Origin: Aquibacillus halophilus
Lineage (GTDB): Bacteria; Bacillota; Bacilli; Bacillales; Amphibacillaceae
Assembly: GCF_009649745.1 (NCBI RefSeq)
Contig: NZ_WJNG01000002.1
Location: 330,151-394,150, forward strand
Length of the DNA stretch: 64,000 nt
Direction: 5' to 3'
Shown: one piece after another, positions 36,746 to 45,471 of the stretch
How positions within the stretch are numbered: the first letter of the stretch is position 1
Layout: each line of letters starts with the position of its first letter
Notes under the pieces: generated by a model
What the model was told of the DNA's origin: nothing
The model's database searches: none
What the model saw: the letters and a program-made list of their open reading frames with translations, nothing else
Program-made: the position numbers and the translations under genes

Positions 36746-36958
36746 TTAATAGTACGGTGGTCTTGGTGGATAGTATGGAGGGTACGGCGGGTAGTATGGT
36801 GGATAATATGGCGGATATGGTGTGTAATATGGCGGGAAAAACCACCAATAAGGAAATGGAAATCGTGGTCTTGGTCTGTGGTAAGGTGAAATGTCAGGCT
36901 CAGTTTGAAGTAGATCCTCGCCTGGAGCATTCATCTGTCTAAAATCATTTTGGTACAT
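36746..36958 (-). CDS. Small proline/tyrosine-rich protein (possible spore coat protein)
   Basis: 70 residues. After a polar N terminus (MYQNDFRQMNAPGEDLL), the C-terminal half is built of YPPYYPPYPP-type repeats ending in RPPYY. Such Pro/Tyr-rich small proteins occur among Bacillus spore coat components, where Tyr residues can be cross-linked. ATG 36958 has GGGAGGT 7 bases upstream. The stop codon directly abuts the repeat hairpin. The coat role is inference. Confidence 0.65.
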   Translation of the reverse strand: MYQNDFRQMNAPGEDLLQTEPDISPYHRPRPRFPFPYWWFFPPYYTPYPPYYPPYYPPYPPYYPPRPPYY

Positions 36959-37067
36959 AAGTTTACCTCCCATGCTCTAACTTAATAAATAGTATGCGTA
37001 GGCATTTGTTTTGGGTATATAATACTCAAAAATAGGCATTTCACCAGCTCGCTTTATAAGAAAGGCT

Positions 37068-37097
37068 AGGGACAAGGAGCCTGTCCCCTTGTCCCTA
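37068..37097. repeat. Dispersed repeat hairpin
   Basis: AGGGACAAGGAGCCTGTCCC followed by CTTGTCCCT; it overlaps the stop codon of the sugar dehydrogenase-like gene and probably terminates it. Confidence 0.75.
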
Positions 37098-38498
37098 TGG
37101 AATGATCTCAAAAACAGTTCCTTGGTTGAAATCGGTTACTTTCATAGAACCATAAACGCCTAAGTACAGTCTAGTTTGATGCCGGTTAGTTCCCAAACTA
37201 ACATAATAAGCTGATTGTGATTCAAACGGATAATCGATCTGGATCTCACTAAAATCACTTAATTTACCATCTGGTCTTACCCTGGTATAAGCCAAAACCC
37301 CTTTAACCGGGGAATCAGATTTATCACCCTGAGCTAAATCAGTAAATACAACGTTTCCGGTTAAAGTGGGAATTTCATAACCCATATAGGACTGGACTCC
37401 TGTAATTGCCGTACCCGCAAATTTATCGGGGCGAGGTTCTTGATGAAGGTAACTAGTTAAAGGATTGATCCGCTTAATTGATATTTTTACTGCTTCCTTG
37501 TAGTGAGCAATTGTTTTCTCGTCCTGCTCTGAATTCTCCGAGCATTCCCTTAAAATTGAAGTAGGAAAAGCACCTTCCCATGCTCGCCAACCAAAGTTTA
37601 TTAATCCTTCTTGGTTAAGTTCAACCCCTCTTAAAAAAGCTTGAACAAGCTGAGTTACCGGTATGGCTTTATAGTGAACAAAAGAAAAAATTGACTCTAC
37701 CAAATCCTGTCCAACATTCCCCGCATATTTTATGTATTGATTATAAAACCTTTGATAGGAAATGCCAGGTATGTTGCGAACACCTTTTGCCATTACGGTA
37801 AGAGTCTCTTGGATAGGTGTAGGAAGTTCATTAAAACGTGTGACTACAGGAGGCTGTTGGATAGTATTATGTTTATTAACGTCAATTTCAATTATTTTAC
37901 CCGCTATTTCCATATCATCTTGACTTAAATTAAACGGATCATAGCCTGATCCACCATCTCCGGTTGTAAAGACAAGTTTTCCTGTTTCAGGTGAAAAGTT
38001 TAAAGTATTAAATCCATTATGATTTGAAAATGGTCTTCGGGTGTTTAGTAATGCACGTCGTTTTACAGGTTGACTATTCGGTTGTACTATCCATTCTTCG
38101 ATGGTATTTACATGGTCATAGTTAGTTTCTCTATTTGTCCACTTTAGGTTTAAAGTGCTTGAATCACAAGGGTCAGGCTCGAATGAATCAGTAAGAGCAC
38201 CTGGACCTTGTGTACCAGCTACTGAATAATGAAGATAAAACAATCCGTTATAATAAAATTGAGGATGAAAATCTAGTCCTAATAATCCTCGTTCGTCATA
38301 TCCATCTAGCTCAATGATTTGGGGGCGAATATCTAAAAAGGTTCTAATTTCTCCGTTTTTTATGTAAAAGATCTCACCTACCTGGGTAACGACGAACATG
38401 GTTTCCATTGTGTCTCCTGGAAGTATAGTTGATTTCATTACTGTAGGTAAATTGATGTTATTCATAATGGGTCGTAAACTCACCTTAACTTTTTTCAA
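37095..38498 (-). CDS. PQQ-dependent sugar dehydrogenase-like beta-propeller protein
   Basis: 467 residues of the soluble glucose/sorbosone dehydrogenase (GSDH) propeller fold. ERGLLGLDFHPQFYYNGLFY (about 70-89) is the diagnostic GLLG(I/L)xxHP block, FSNHNGFNTLNFSPETGKL (about 157-175) and TGDGGSGYDPF (about 179-189) the next, and INFGWRAWEG (about 305-314) another. No signal peptide or membrane helix, unlike most secreted relatives. TTG start with AAGGAGTGAGG upstream. Whether it binds PQQ is not certain; relatives in spore-formers may act in spores or as surface proteins. Confidence 0.75.
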   Translation of the reverse strand: MKKVKVSLRPIMNNINLPTVMKSTILPGDTMETMFVVTQVGEIFYIKNGEIRTFLDIRPQIIELDGYDERGLLGLDFHPQFYYNGLFYLHYSVAGTQGPGALTDSFEPDPCDSSTLNLKWTNRETNYDHVNTIEEWIVQPNSQPVKRRALLNTRRPFSNHNGFNTLNFSPETGKLVFTTGDGGSGYDPFNLSQDDMEIAGKIIEIDVNKHNTIQQPPVVTRFNELPTPIQETLTVMAKGVRNIPGISYQRFYNQYIKYAGNVGQDLVESIFSFVHYKAIPVTQLVQAFLRGVELNQEGLINFGWRAWEGAFPTSILRECSENSEQDEKTIAHYKEAVKISIKRINPLTSYLHQEPRPDKFAGTAITGVQSYMGYEIPTLTGNVVFTDLAQGDKSDSPVKGVLAYTRVRPDGKLSDFSEIQIDYPFESQSAYYVSLGTNRHQTRLYLGVYGSMKVTDFNQGTVFEIIP

Positions 38499-38794
38499 CT
38501 AACCTCACTCCTTCTTATAGGCTTTTGTAATAAGAGTATGATTAGAGTGGTTCTATTAGTACCCAATAGTAGTAGTGTTGAATTTGCCAAGGTATTGCTT
38601 CATTTCCTTGAATAAGAAACACTAGAGATGGATAATGTCTTTATAGTGTTTGACACGTTTTTAGGTTGTTGTTGGAAAGGAGAGTTGATGAACAGAGTAG
38701 CGTCGAAAAGTGAAATTTCTTTAGAATTTTCTCAATAAGATATTTTAAAGATAGAGTTTTCTTTCGTTTAGAGGTATTTTGACTCTGGGATTGT
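38499..38794. other. Gene-free stretch
   Basis: AT-rich promoter region of the minus-strand sugar dehydrogenase-like gene. A 16-codon frame at 38688 with GGAGAG upstream is too short to support. Nothing else seen. Confidence 0.4.
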
Positions 38795-38953
38795 TTAATC
38801 TTGCATTTCTCCTGCCTCACGAGAAGTCATTGCACCTTGGCCATTTCTAACATCTTTTTTAATTTGTTGTTTTACTTGTTGTGCATCTGTTCCAGCAAAT
38901 TCCGGTTTCAGATAATCTGTATTCTGTTTCGTATTATTTTTATTCTTTTTCAC
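38795..38953 (-). CDS. Gamma-type SASP-like small protein
   Basis: A 52-residue small gene with GGAGGAG 6-7 bases before its GTG start. The sequence is Lys/Gln-rich and hydrophilic: after KKNKNNTKQNTDYL comes EFAGTDAQQVKQQIKKD, which resembles the EFA(S)ETNAQQV(K/R)QQN repeat of gamma-type small acid-soluble spore proteins (SspE), in a single copy. The tail ends REAGEMQD. SspE-type proteins are amino-acid stores in spores. Single repeat and distinct tail make assignment tentative, but the gene call is well supported by the ribosome site. Confidence 0.6.
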   Translation of the reverse strand: MKKNKNNTKQNTDYLKPEFAGTDAQQVKQQIKKDVRNGQGAMTSREAGEMQD

Positions 38954-39367
38954 AAAAAACTCCTCCAAGTATTGTTTTAATAATCATATGGTTTACGAAA
39001 TATATTTGTTTATCCGGAAAACGTGCAAATGCTTTTAAAACAATGGAAGATAAACTAAATTGGTGTAGAGCATGTCACAAACTCATTTTTAAGACAATTT
39101 GAAAATATAATTATGATTAACTTGGAATGATACACGGTACATTATTTATCTACGTATGAATTGGATGTGCTAAAAAAATAGAGAAAAGAGTGTGTTATCA
39201 AAGAAATTTTTAAAAGATATGACTAAAAAAGAGCAGGTATTAACGTTGAAATAACTGGTGAGGAACATTAAATAGAGTAGTACGATAGAAGAATATCCTT
39301 TTAACGGGTACCGTTTCCTATACAAAGTACGGTTTTGCATAGAAAAACGTTGAGTTATCCAACTAGT
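38954..39367. other. Gene-free stretch
   Basis: AT-rich. An open frame at 38881-39102 on the plus strand has no ribosome site and runs antisense through the SASP-like gene, so it was not called. Nothing else supported. Confidence 0.4.
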
Positions 39368-39793
39368 TCACCTGTTTTTAAAATATACTGTTAACCCGAA
39401 TATAATTCCATAAACCAGTGACATCAATAATGAGTATGACCCAATACTGAGATCGAATAGTATATTACCTCCAAATAAAGGTGAGATATAGATTAGGTAA
39501 AAGGGAAACTGAATGGATGCTATTACATCTAAAATACCATTACCGATCATCATATGCTCAAAAGTGGTAATGACAAATACAATTAAACCTGCTATGACCC
39601 CGAATATTGAAAAAAACTTTAATAACTTACTCCCTATTTTAGAGTACATTAGTAACATGACTATGAACAGGATTGTTACAAGTGAGTTAAAAATATTGAT
39701 ATTTGAATCAGGATGTTTGATAGATGGCATCAAATTTATTGATAATGCCAACAAGTATGAGCCTATTAACAATATTAATAATATATACTTCAT
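39368..39793 (-). CDS. Hypothetical four-helix membrane protein
   Basis: 141 residues, very hydrophobic, with about four membrane helices (residues 3-23, 34-51, 60-80 and 105-135). AGGGGAG 6 bases before ATG. No family recognised. It is the last of six minus-strand genes (39368-42193) that all encode small membrane proteins or lipoproteins. Confidence 0.65.
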   Translation of the reverse strand: MKYILLILLIGSYLLALSINLMPSIKHPDSNINIFNSLVTILFIVMLLMYSKIGSKLLKFFSIFGVIAGLIVFVITTFEHMMIGNGILDVIASIQFPFYLIYISPLFGGNILFDLSIGSYSLLMSLVYGIIFGLTVYFKNR

Positions 39794-39847
39794 ATTAACT
39801 CCCCTTCGTATTAATCTTTTTTCTGTTAGACTGCGCTTGTTAACAAT

Positions 39848-40444
39848 TTACTTAATAAATTCAACTTTTAGTAGGTAAGAAACGTCATATTCTTTCAAAT
39901 CAATCATGCGCCCCTCAACATCTTCAAAAAAACTAGTGGAAACCGAACTTGTACTATTTTCATTACTAGAGTAACTAATATTTGCTAAAACTAATTGTTC
40001 TTCATCGAAGGTTTTCTTTCCTTGAAAGTTACCCCATACACTCGACATTTTGTCTAAGCCAATGGCGTTTTTATCAAAACCATGTGATGAAACGGCGCCA
40101 CCGTTGCTACCAATTCCAATATTAAATGTATTTTGATTTTCGTTATTATTTATTGAGTTAGTAAAAATAATCGAACCATTTTTCTCTACCTGTGTCGATA
40201 TACGATTTAATTTTTCATCAACCAATCTGCCAAATTCATATTTTTCAATCCATACAGATATTTCATCGAATTCACTGTCTACATTGAATTCAAATACAAA
40301 TGATTTCTCTGAAGTAGTTGAGAGTATGGCGTTTTCTCTCTCCGTTAATTCAACAATAGAAATAGTGTTAGAGTTAAAAGCATTACAGGCAGCTAAAGAA
40401 AATACCAGTATAGTTACTATTAGTATCACGATTAGTTTTTTCAT
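39848..40444 (-). CDS. Putative lipoprotein
   Basis: 198 residues with a lipoprotein signal peptide (MKKLIVILIVTILVFSLAAC; lipid-anchored Cys at 20). The mature part is polar with Asn/Ser-rich loops (VEKNGSIIFTNSINNNENQN) and looks like a beta-rich fold. No family recognised. Anchored to the outer face of the membrane. Probably one unit with the membrane protein gene 54 bp downstream. Confidence 0.7.
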   Translation of the reverse strand: MKKLIVILIVTILVFSLAACNAFNSNTISIVELTERENAILSTTSEKSFVFEFNVDSEFDEISVWIEKYEFGRLVDEKLNRISTQVEKNGSIIFTNSINNNENQNTFNIGIGSNGGAVSSHGFDKNAIGLDKMSSVWGNFQGKKTFDEEQLVLANISYSSNENSTSSVSTSFFEDVEGRMIDLKEYDVSYLLKVEFIK

Positions 40445-40549
40445 TTATTATTTCCGCCTTTTTATTATTTTTTAATTTAATCTGCTTCTTAAGTAAAATG
40501 TTAATCTATATAAATTTTAACATAAAATTCCAAAAAATCTTTTAAAAAA

Positions 40550-40573
40550 TAGGATCGTCGACTGACGATCCTT
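40550..40573 (-). terminator. Intrinsic terminator
   Basis: AGGATCGTC and GACGATCCT enclose GACT; on the minus strand ATTTTTTAAAAGATTTTTT follows. It ends the lipoprotein gene at 40643-41227. Confidence 0.8.
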
Positions 40574-40642
40574 TGTTAAATCTAGGCCCATTTAGTATAA
40601 GTTTAGCTATTCGCGCTCTGTCAAAACCCAGATATGATTGTT

Positions 40643-41227
40643 TTAGTTTCCTTGTGTTTGTTCCATAAGTTTTTCTATATATTCAAATGCGGTTTCTTTG
40701 TTTAGTTCACCGGAACTTAATTCAAATCGCGAGCCATATACAACTGTATCCAAAGGTAAGAAAATGGTTATCTGATGTGTTGGATTTTTCAACTCATAAT
40801 AGTACACTGTTTGTTCATTTATTTGTTCTTCCTTAAATTCTTCATCCTCAAAGTTATACAAATTTTCTTCTTTGTCCATAACAACTGTCCGAATTAGAGG
40901 AATCCCTCCCTCGTACGGTCCGTATAAAAACTCACTATTAAATTCTTTCTCTCGCTGCATCGTTTCTTCTTCTGTAAGAGACAATTTTTTTTCATCTTCA
41001 AACTTTTCATAATCCCAACTAGCTTCTTTTATATTATCTTCTGTGTCATACATAATCATTGAGAAAGATAATTCTAGGTCATCAAATTCAATGATTGCTA
41101 TATCTTTTTCCATTTTCTCGCTAATTGTTGCTTCTAAATCCTCAAACTCTCCTTCTGTGCTTGAAGAGCTACACCCAGAGAAAGCAATTATAAATAAGAG
41201 CAACATAAACAATAGATTTTTTTTCAT
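40643..41227 (-). CDS. Putative lipoprotein
   Basis: 194 residues with lipobox IIAFSGC (Cys at about 19) after a hydrophobic signal. The mature part is strongly acidic (EGEFEDLEATISEKMEKD) with many Glu/Lys and a C-terminal helix. No family recognised. AAGAGGG before ATG. Confidence 0.7.
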   Translation of the reverse strand: MKKNLLFMLLLFIIAFSGCSSSSTEGEFEDLEATISEKMEKDIAIIEFDDLELSFSMIMYDTEDNIKEASWDYEKFEDEKKLSLTEEETMQREKEFNSEFLYGPYEGGIPLIRTVVMDKEENLYNFEDEEFKEEQINEQTVYYYELKNPTHQITIFLPLDTVVYGSRFELSSGELNKETAFEYIEKLMEQTQGN

Positions 41228-41302
41228 GTTAATCCCTCTTTATTTCCATTTTTGTTCTTAGAATTCAGAATTGCTTATGCTAAACCCGTTGGCGCAGATG
41301 TA

Positions 41303-41479
41303 TCAAAAAAAGTTTTTCATCTTTTTTCTTTCAATATATATCCAAGCATAATAAATTATCCAAAAAATGATAGGAGCCAATAACGCATGATGTCTCTGGC
41401 TTACGGGGAGGTAGTACAACAAAACAATTCCAATTATTAACGTAGGTGGCATGAGAATAAAGTACTTCTTTTTATGCAT
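41303..41479 (-). CDS. Small membrane protein
   Basis: 58 residues. Two membrane helices (about 6-25 and 31-50; FILMPPTLIIGIVLLYYLPV and ALLAPIIFWIIYYAWIYI) with a basic N terminus (MHKKK) and tail (ERKKMKNFF). GAGAGAG about 9 bases before ATG. Similar two-helix small proteins are common in Bacillus; function unknown. Confidence 0.6.
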   Translation of the reverse strand: MHKKKYFILMPPTLIIGIVLLYYLPVSQRHHALLAPIIFWIIYYAWIYIERKKMKNFF

Positions 41480-41585
41480 TTTGTATCAACTCTCTCTTAT
41501 TTAAAAATGACCAAGCTTGTAAACTATGACTGTACACAAGAAGCAATCTCTCGTTAATCAATATCACCTAATAGTGGAAGCCGCT

Positions 41586-41798
41586 TTAATTACTCCTATT
41601 TTCAAGTTTTTTTCTATGATTTAAGTCTATAACAATATCACCAATTCCCATTGCCATAAATCCATTTAGTAAAGCAAAAAAAGATATAAGTAGATTGCCA
41701 TTATTAGAGAACAAAATCATTATTAGTGCTATTAAGCTAAAGAATACAACCAGTAAACCTAATATGTATAAAGCACGACCTACGAACAAAATTCTCAC
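41586..41798 (-). CDS. Small membrane protein
   Basis: 70 residues with two membrane helices (about 7-29 and 34-55) and a basic tail (DLNHRKKLENRSN). GTG start, with TGGGG as weak ribosome site. No family recognised. Confidence 0.55.
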   Translation of the reverse strand: MRILFVGRALYILGLLVVFFSLIALIMILFSNNGNLLISFFALLNGFMAMGIGDIVIDLNHRKKLENRSN

Positions 41799-41944
41799 CC
41801 CAGTTACAACTGATTATTTTTTTAATACGATAAATATATTTATGAACCTATACGTTCTTTTTAGTCGGCGTAATAACAAGATTCTGTCGTTTTACGTAGG
41901 AAGCTATTGAACTCTCTGAACCATAGCACAATAAGAGTGTTACT

Positions 41945-42193
41945 TTATGCTGTTGTAATAGCTAAGAGAATCGAAATAATTCCAATTAAGATTAATAGGC
42001 ACATTACTAATTTCCTACCGATATCATTTTTAAAGAACAAATATACAACCCCGACATAAATAACAGTGACAATTAAAAAAAATGATATCCCTGAAATTAG
42101 TTTTTCTATTGTGTAATCACCAAAGATAAAATGTAGAACTGTTATAGGATATGATATAAGAATAATTAAGAGATGGAGTTTTTTGTTATCCAT
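41945..42193 (-). CDS. Small membrane protein
   Basis: 82 residues from ATG 42193, which has TTAAGGAGGGG 5 bases upstream (a longer in-frame start at 42229 ignores that site). Three membrane helices (about 7-22, 31-51 and 58-79). No family recognised. First gene of the minus-strand membrane-protein cluster. Confidence 0.65.
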   Translation of the reverse strand: MDNKKLHLLIILISYPITVLHFIFGDYTIEKLISGISFFLIVTVIYVGVVYLFFKNDIGRKLVMCLLILIGIISILLAITTA

Positions 42194-42584
42194 AAAACCC
42201 CTCCTTAACTCTACATACGATTTAAACAATTGAAAGATACAATAAATTATTAAAATTAAATTAACCTGTTGTGTTACTAAAGAAAGTTTTTATATCTTAT
42301 GTATATTTTAACATAATTTACCAAAATACTTTTATTAAAAGTACACAAGCAAGGTACGCTCTGATTGTAAGTGGAAGATGTATAACAAAATCATAGGTTA
42401 ATACAGTTATGAAGAAGCAATTTATAAAAAAGTTATGCGAGGCACTAAATTTATAACGTGGAATGCTTTTATAATTGTTTACTCTATAACAACATAAATA
42501 TTATATATTTTAATAAAGTTATATTGTAATACGATAAATTATGTGTTAAATTCAAATTGACAATAAATAAGTGAGGTGCTTTTT
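42194..42584. other. Divergent promoter region
   Basis: AT-rich region between the membrane-protein cluster and the yoaS-like operon. TATATTTTAATAAAG near 42510 may hold a promoter. No gene or RNA supported. Confidence 0.4.
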
Positions 42585-43067
42585 ATGAAACGAGGATCAA
42601 CCCTCTTTTTAAAGACTGTGGTTATTCTTATAGGAATCCCAATTCTTGCGGTGTGTATATACGGATTATCTAGATTTGACCCGAATTCCCCATATTGGCA
42701 ACTACCAGAGTTGGCTAATCTGCAATATCCGTTATTAATCGGAATGTATGCAGCAATGATACCCTTTTTCTTTGCGTTGTATCAGACTTTAAAACTTTTA
42801 AGTTATATTGACAAAGATGAAGCTTTCTCAGAATCATCTGTAAAGGCTTTAAAGAATATAAAAAACTGTGCAATTACAATCAGTATTTTGTTTGTTCTGG
42901 AGTTACCAGTCTTATATATGCTTACAAAGGTAGATGACACACCAGGCATATTGATTGGGATGGTCGTAATTTTTGCTTCAATGGTGATTGCAGTATTTGC
43001 TGCTGTCCTTCAAAAGTTACTTGAAAATGCTATCGATATAAAATCTGAAAATGATTTAACGGTCTGA
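42585..43067 (+). CDS. yoaS: DUF2975 membrane protein (YoaS-like)
   Basis: 160 residues with four membrane helices (about 8-30, 48-70, 90-112 and 120-143). The loop LKLLSYIDKDEAFSESSVKA LKNIKN, interrupted here only for length, is the DUF2975 hallmark ((Y)IdkxeaFSxxsvkaLknIk). ATG 42585 fits GTGAGGTG better than GTG 42576. It is followed by a small HTH gene and a DUF817 gene, the order of Bacillus subtilis yoaS-yozG-yoaT. Confidence 0.82.
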   Translation: MKRGSTLFLKTVVILIGIPILAVCIYGLSRFDPNSPYWQLPELANLQYPLLIGMYAAMIPFFFALYQTLKLLSYIDKDEAFSESSVKALKNIKNCAITISILFVLELPVLYMLTKVDDTPGILIGMVVIFASMVIAVFAAVLQKLLENAIDIKSENDLTV

Positions 43068-43077
43068 GGTGACTCAT

Positions 43078-43299
43078 ATGGCGATTATAATAAATATTGA
43101 TGTGATGCTGGCTAAAAGGAAAATGAGCGTGACTGAACTTACGGAAAAGGTTGGAATAACGATGGCGAATATTTCCATATTGAAAAATGGAAAAGCAAAA
43201 GCAATTCGAATATCAACTTTAGATTCGATTTGTAAGGCCTTAGAATGTCAGCCTGGAGATATTTTAGAATACCGAAGTGATGAAGGCACCGAAGATTAA
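43078..43299 (+). CDS. yozG: Small Xre-family regulator (YozG-like)
   Basis: 73 residues; MAIIINIDVMLAKRKMSVTE leads into a HTH_3/HTH_26 domain (LTEKVGITMANISILKNGKA, about residues 21-40) and ends CQPGDILEY, as usual for this small type. DUF2975 proteins are regularly paired with such a regulator. ATG 43078 with GAGGTG 6 bases upstream. 10 bp after the DUF2975 gene, so co-transcribed. Confidence 0.85.
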   Translation: MAIIINIDVMLAKRKMSVTELTEKVGITMANISILKNGKAKAIRISTLDSICKALECQPGDILEYRSDEGTED

Positions 43300-43375
43300 G
43301 GTGTGTCTAGATGGGTCAAATTCATAAAAGGAAAATTACTCATGAATTTAACCATTTAAAATGGAGGTATAAATC

Positions 43376-44173
43376 ATGAGAGTATTAAAGCAACTCGTTC
43401 GCTTTGGTTGGGAGCAGGCCTTATCATGTTTGTTTCCTGTCGTTATTTTTGCCTCTTTGGCTTTAACACAAACCATGCCGATTCCTTTCCTGCCAAGGTA
43501 CGACTGGCTACTAATTATCTGTCTTCTGATGCAGTGGTGGATGGTGCGTTCTGGGCTTGAGACCCGAGATGAATTAAAGGTTATCACATTGTGCCACCTA
43601 ATTGGACTTGCTCTTGAGCTTTTTAAGGTACACATGGGCTCCTGGTCCTATCCAGAAGAAGGATATTCTAAAATTTTCGGAGTACCTTTATATAGTGGAT
43701 TCATGTACGCAAGTGTAGCAAGTTACCTTTGTCAGGCGTGGCGAAGGCTCAGGGTTGAACTGATTAAGTGGCCCCCATTTATAGTAGTTGTGCCTCTTGC
43801 AACAGCGATATATTTGAATTTTTTCACTCACCATTATTTGATGGACATTCCTTGGATCTTATCTGGACTTGTCATCATCGTTTTTTGGCAATCTTGGGTC
43901 ACTTACGAGATTAATGGGTCGCGTTACCGTATGCCACTTGTGTTTTCTTTTGTGCTAATCGGATTTTTTATATGGATTGCTGAAAATATCGCAACCTTCT
44001 TTAATGCCTGGGAATATCCAAACCAAACCGATGCATGGAGCCTCGTTCATCTAGGAAAGGTGAGTTCATGGCTCCTACTGGTGATTGTAAGCTTTCTTAT
44101 AGTAGCAACGTTAAAGCAAGTTAAGGGAAAAAGTTCGACTAGGATCAATATGAGTCAAAACTATAACTATTAA
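43376..44173 (+). CDS. yoaT: DUF817 membrane protein (YoaT-like)
   Basis: 265 residues with seven or eight membrane helices. Conserved DUF817 blocks: GLALELFKVHMGSWSYPE (about 82-99), FGVPLYSGFMYASVASY (about 105-121), IAENIATFFNAWEYPNQ (about 204-220). Function unknown. TGGAGGT 7 bases before ATG. Third gene of the yoaS-yozG-yoaT-like operon. Confidence 0.88.
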   Translation: MRVLKQLVRFGWEQALSCLFPVVIFASLALTQTMPIPFLPRYDWLLIICLLMQWWMVRSGLETRDELKVITLCHLIGLALELFKVHMGSWSYPEEGYSKIFGVPLYSGFMYASVASYLCQAWRRLRVELIKWPPFIVVVPLATAIYLNFFTHHYLMDIPWILSGLVIIVFWQSWVTYEINGSRYRMPLVFSFVLIGFFIWIAENIATFFNAWEYPNQTDAWSLVHLGKVSSWLLLVIVSFLIVATLKQVKGKSSTRINMSQNYNY

Positions 44174-44255
44174 GACCTCTAAAAAGTGGATTATTAGTGC
44201 TCGACATATTGGTCTACTAAGGAACAAATGAAGTGAGAGGAAAAGAGTAAATGAA

Positions 44256-44492
44256 GGGACAGAGGGACAGGCACCTTGTCCCGGCTAAGTTAGGAGTAAG
44301 AGGGGAATTGTAGTGACTTACCTGGTCTTATTTAGGAATGATGAGGATACTGGTGGCAAAGAGGCTATCTAATTGGAGTTTGAAGCTAGGCTGAAAAAGT
44401 ATTAAAATATGTTGTAGAAAGGTTTAAAAAGGAATTAAATTTTCAACTGATTTTAATTTTAAAATCGAATGGAATCGGAAGAACCGTCCCCG
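44256..44492 (+). repeat. Long dispersed repeat copy
   Basis: About 237 bp: left hairpin GGGACAGAGGGACAGG, CACCTTGTCCC, AGTAAGAGGGGAATTGTAGT, an interior with a decayed reading frame (GCTATCTAATTGGAG, AAAAGTATTAAAATATG), and right end GGAAGAACCGTCCCC. Aligns end to end with 53320-53539 and partly with 50219-50380. Confidence 0.8.
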
Positions 44493-44710
44493 GTAAGAAG
44501 TTTTTCCCGTAAAAAAAAGCATTTTGTAGAGTTGTAAAGGGGTAGAGTTTGCTTTTTGCATATTAGACCTTTTTGTAAGTATATGCTATTTTATAGCTAA
44601 TCTAATTAAAACAATAAACATGACATATAATTATCCCCAATTAAAATAAACTCCACTAGTTTTTAATTGATAACAAGCTATTTACATTATTGAAAAAGAA
44701 GGTGAATGAG

Positions 44711-45322
44711 ATGGAGCAGAAAATTGATCTTATTCTTAGTAAATTGACAGGGTTTGACCAACGCTTGGGTAATGTGGAAAGTGGTCAAAAGGAATTGACA
44801 GGACGAATAGGCAACGTTGAAAGTGGTCAGGTAGGTCTTACAAGCCAAATTAGCAGAATGGACGAGGAATTGACAGGACGAATAGGCAACGTTGAAAGTG
44901 GTCAGGTAGGTCTTACAAGCCAAATTAGCAGAATGGAAGAGGAATTGACAGGACGAATAGGCAGCATTGAAAGTGGTCAGGTAGGTCTTACTAGCCAAAT
45001 TAGCAGAATGGACGAGGAATTGACAGGACGAATAGGCAGCGTTGAAAGTGGTCAGGTAAATCTTACTGGATCAATAGACAAAATGGAGAAGAAGTTGACC
45101 GGTAAAATAGGAAATGTTGAAAAGGAATTAAAAGAGTTTCGAGCAGAAACAAAAACTTCACTAAAAGTTATACAATCAGGTCATCAAGGTACTCGCGAAG
45201 AGTTGACACAACGTTTTAATGAGGTTCAGACAATTCTAAGTGACATCGAGACAGATATAACTATCACCTATCACAAAACCAGCCACAATGAGTTAGAAAT
45301 TAATCGGCTAAAAAAACAATAA
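44711..45322 (+). CDS. Coiled-coil protein with 25-residue tandem repeats
   Basis: 203 residues from ATG 44711 (AAGAAGGTG upstream). After EQKIDLILSKLTGFDQRL come four tandem 25-residue units ELTGRIGNVESGQVGLTSQI + SRMDE, with hydrophobic residues spaced as in a coiled coil. The C-terminal 80 residues (KELKEFRAETKTSLKVIQ to the end) are also helical and charged. No signal peptide or membrane helix. The repeats are nearly identical in DNA, so copy number probably varies between strains. Similar hypothetical coiled-coil proteins are common in Bacillus; function unknown. Confidence 0.75.
   Translation: MEQKIDLILSKLTGFDQRLGNVESGQKELTGRIGNVESGQVGLTSQISRMDEELTGRIGNVESGQVGLTSQISRMEEELTGRIGSIESGQVGLTSQISRMDEELTGRIGSVESGQVNLTGSIDKMEKKLTGKIGNVEKELKEFRAETKTSLKVIQSGHQGTREELTQRFNEVQTILSDIETDITITYHKTSHNELEINRLKKQ
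44792..45091 (+). repeat. 75-bp in-frame tandem repeat, four copies
   Basis: Units start at 44792, 44867, 44942 and 45017, each beginning GAATTGACAGGACGAATAGG. The first three are nearly identical; the last diverges in its second half. Confidence 0.9.
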
Positions 45323-45330
45323 AGATGAGA

Positions 45331-45442
45331 TGAGGGACAGAATCGGTGTCTCTCCTTTTTTAATTAGTAGATTTAATTGGGGACACAAACCTGCTCCTGT
45401 GTCCCTGTAAGAGGTGAATGGAAACAAAAGAACCGTCCCCAG
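45331..45442 (+). repeat. Short dispersed repeat copy with built-in terminator
   Basis: About 110 bp. GAGGGACA pairs with TGTCTCTC before CTTTTTT, an intrinsic terminator 10 bp after the coiled-coil gene. Then GGGGACACAAACCTGCTCCT, GTGTCCC and the right end GAAACAAAAGAACCGTCCCC. Same layout as 57948 and 59632. Confidence 0.8.
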
Positions 45443-45471
45443 CAATGCAATTCAAAGCATGGAACTTATAG

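Noticed and set aside
36683-36942. Plus-strand frames opposite the Pro/Tyr-rich gene
   Set aside because: Low-complexity Trp/Met/Val strings are antisense shadows of the YPPYYPP codons, without ribosome sites.
38688-38738. 16-codon frame with GGAGAG upstream
   Set aside because: Too short and without protein-like composition to support.
38881-39102. 73-codon plus-strand frame with a CRAC pair
   Set aside because: No ribosome site, no family likeness, and it runs antisense over the better supported SASP-like gene.
44687-44998. 103-codon minus-strand frame
   Set aside because: It is antisense to the tandem repeats of the coiled-coil gene and has no ribosome site.
44792-45091. CRISPR-like array
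   Set aside because: The units are directly adjacent with no spacers, keep the reading frame and encode a coiled coil.
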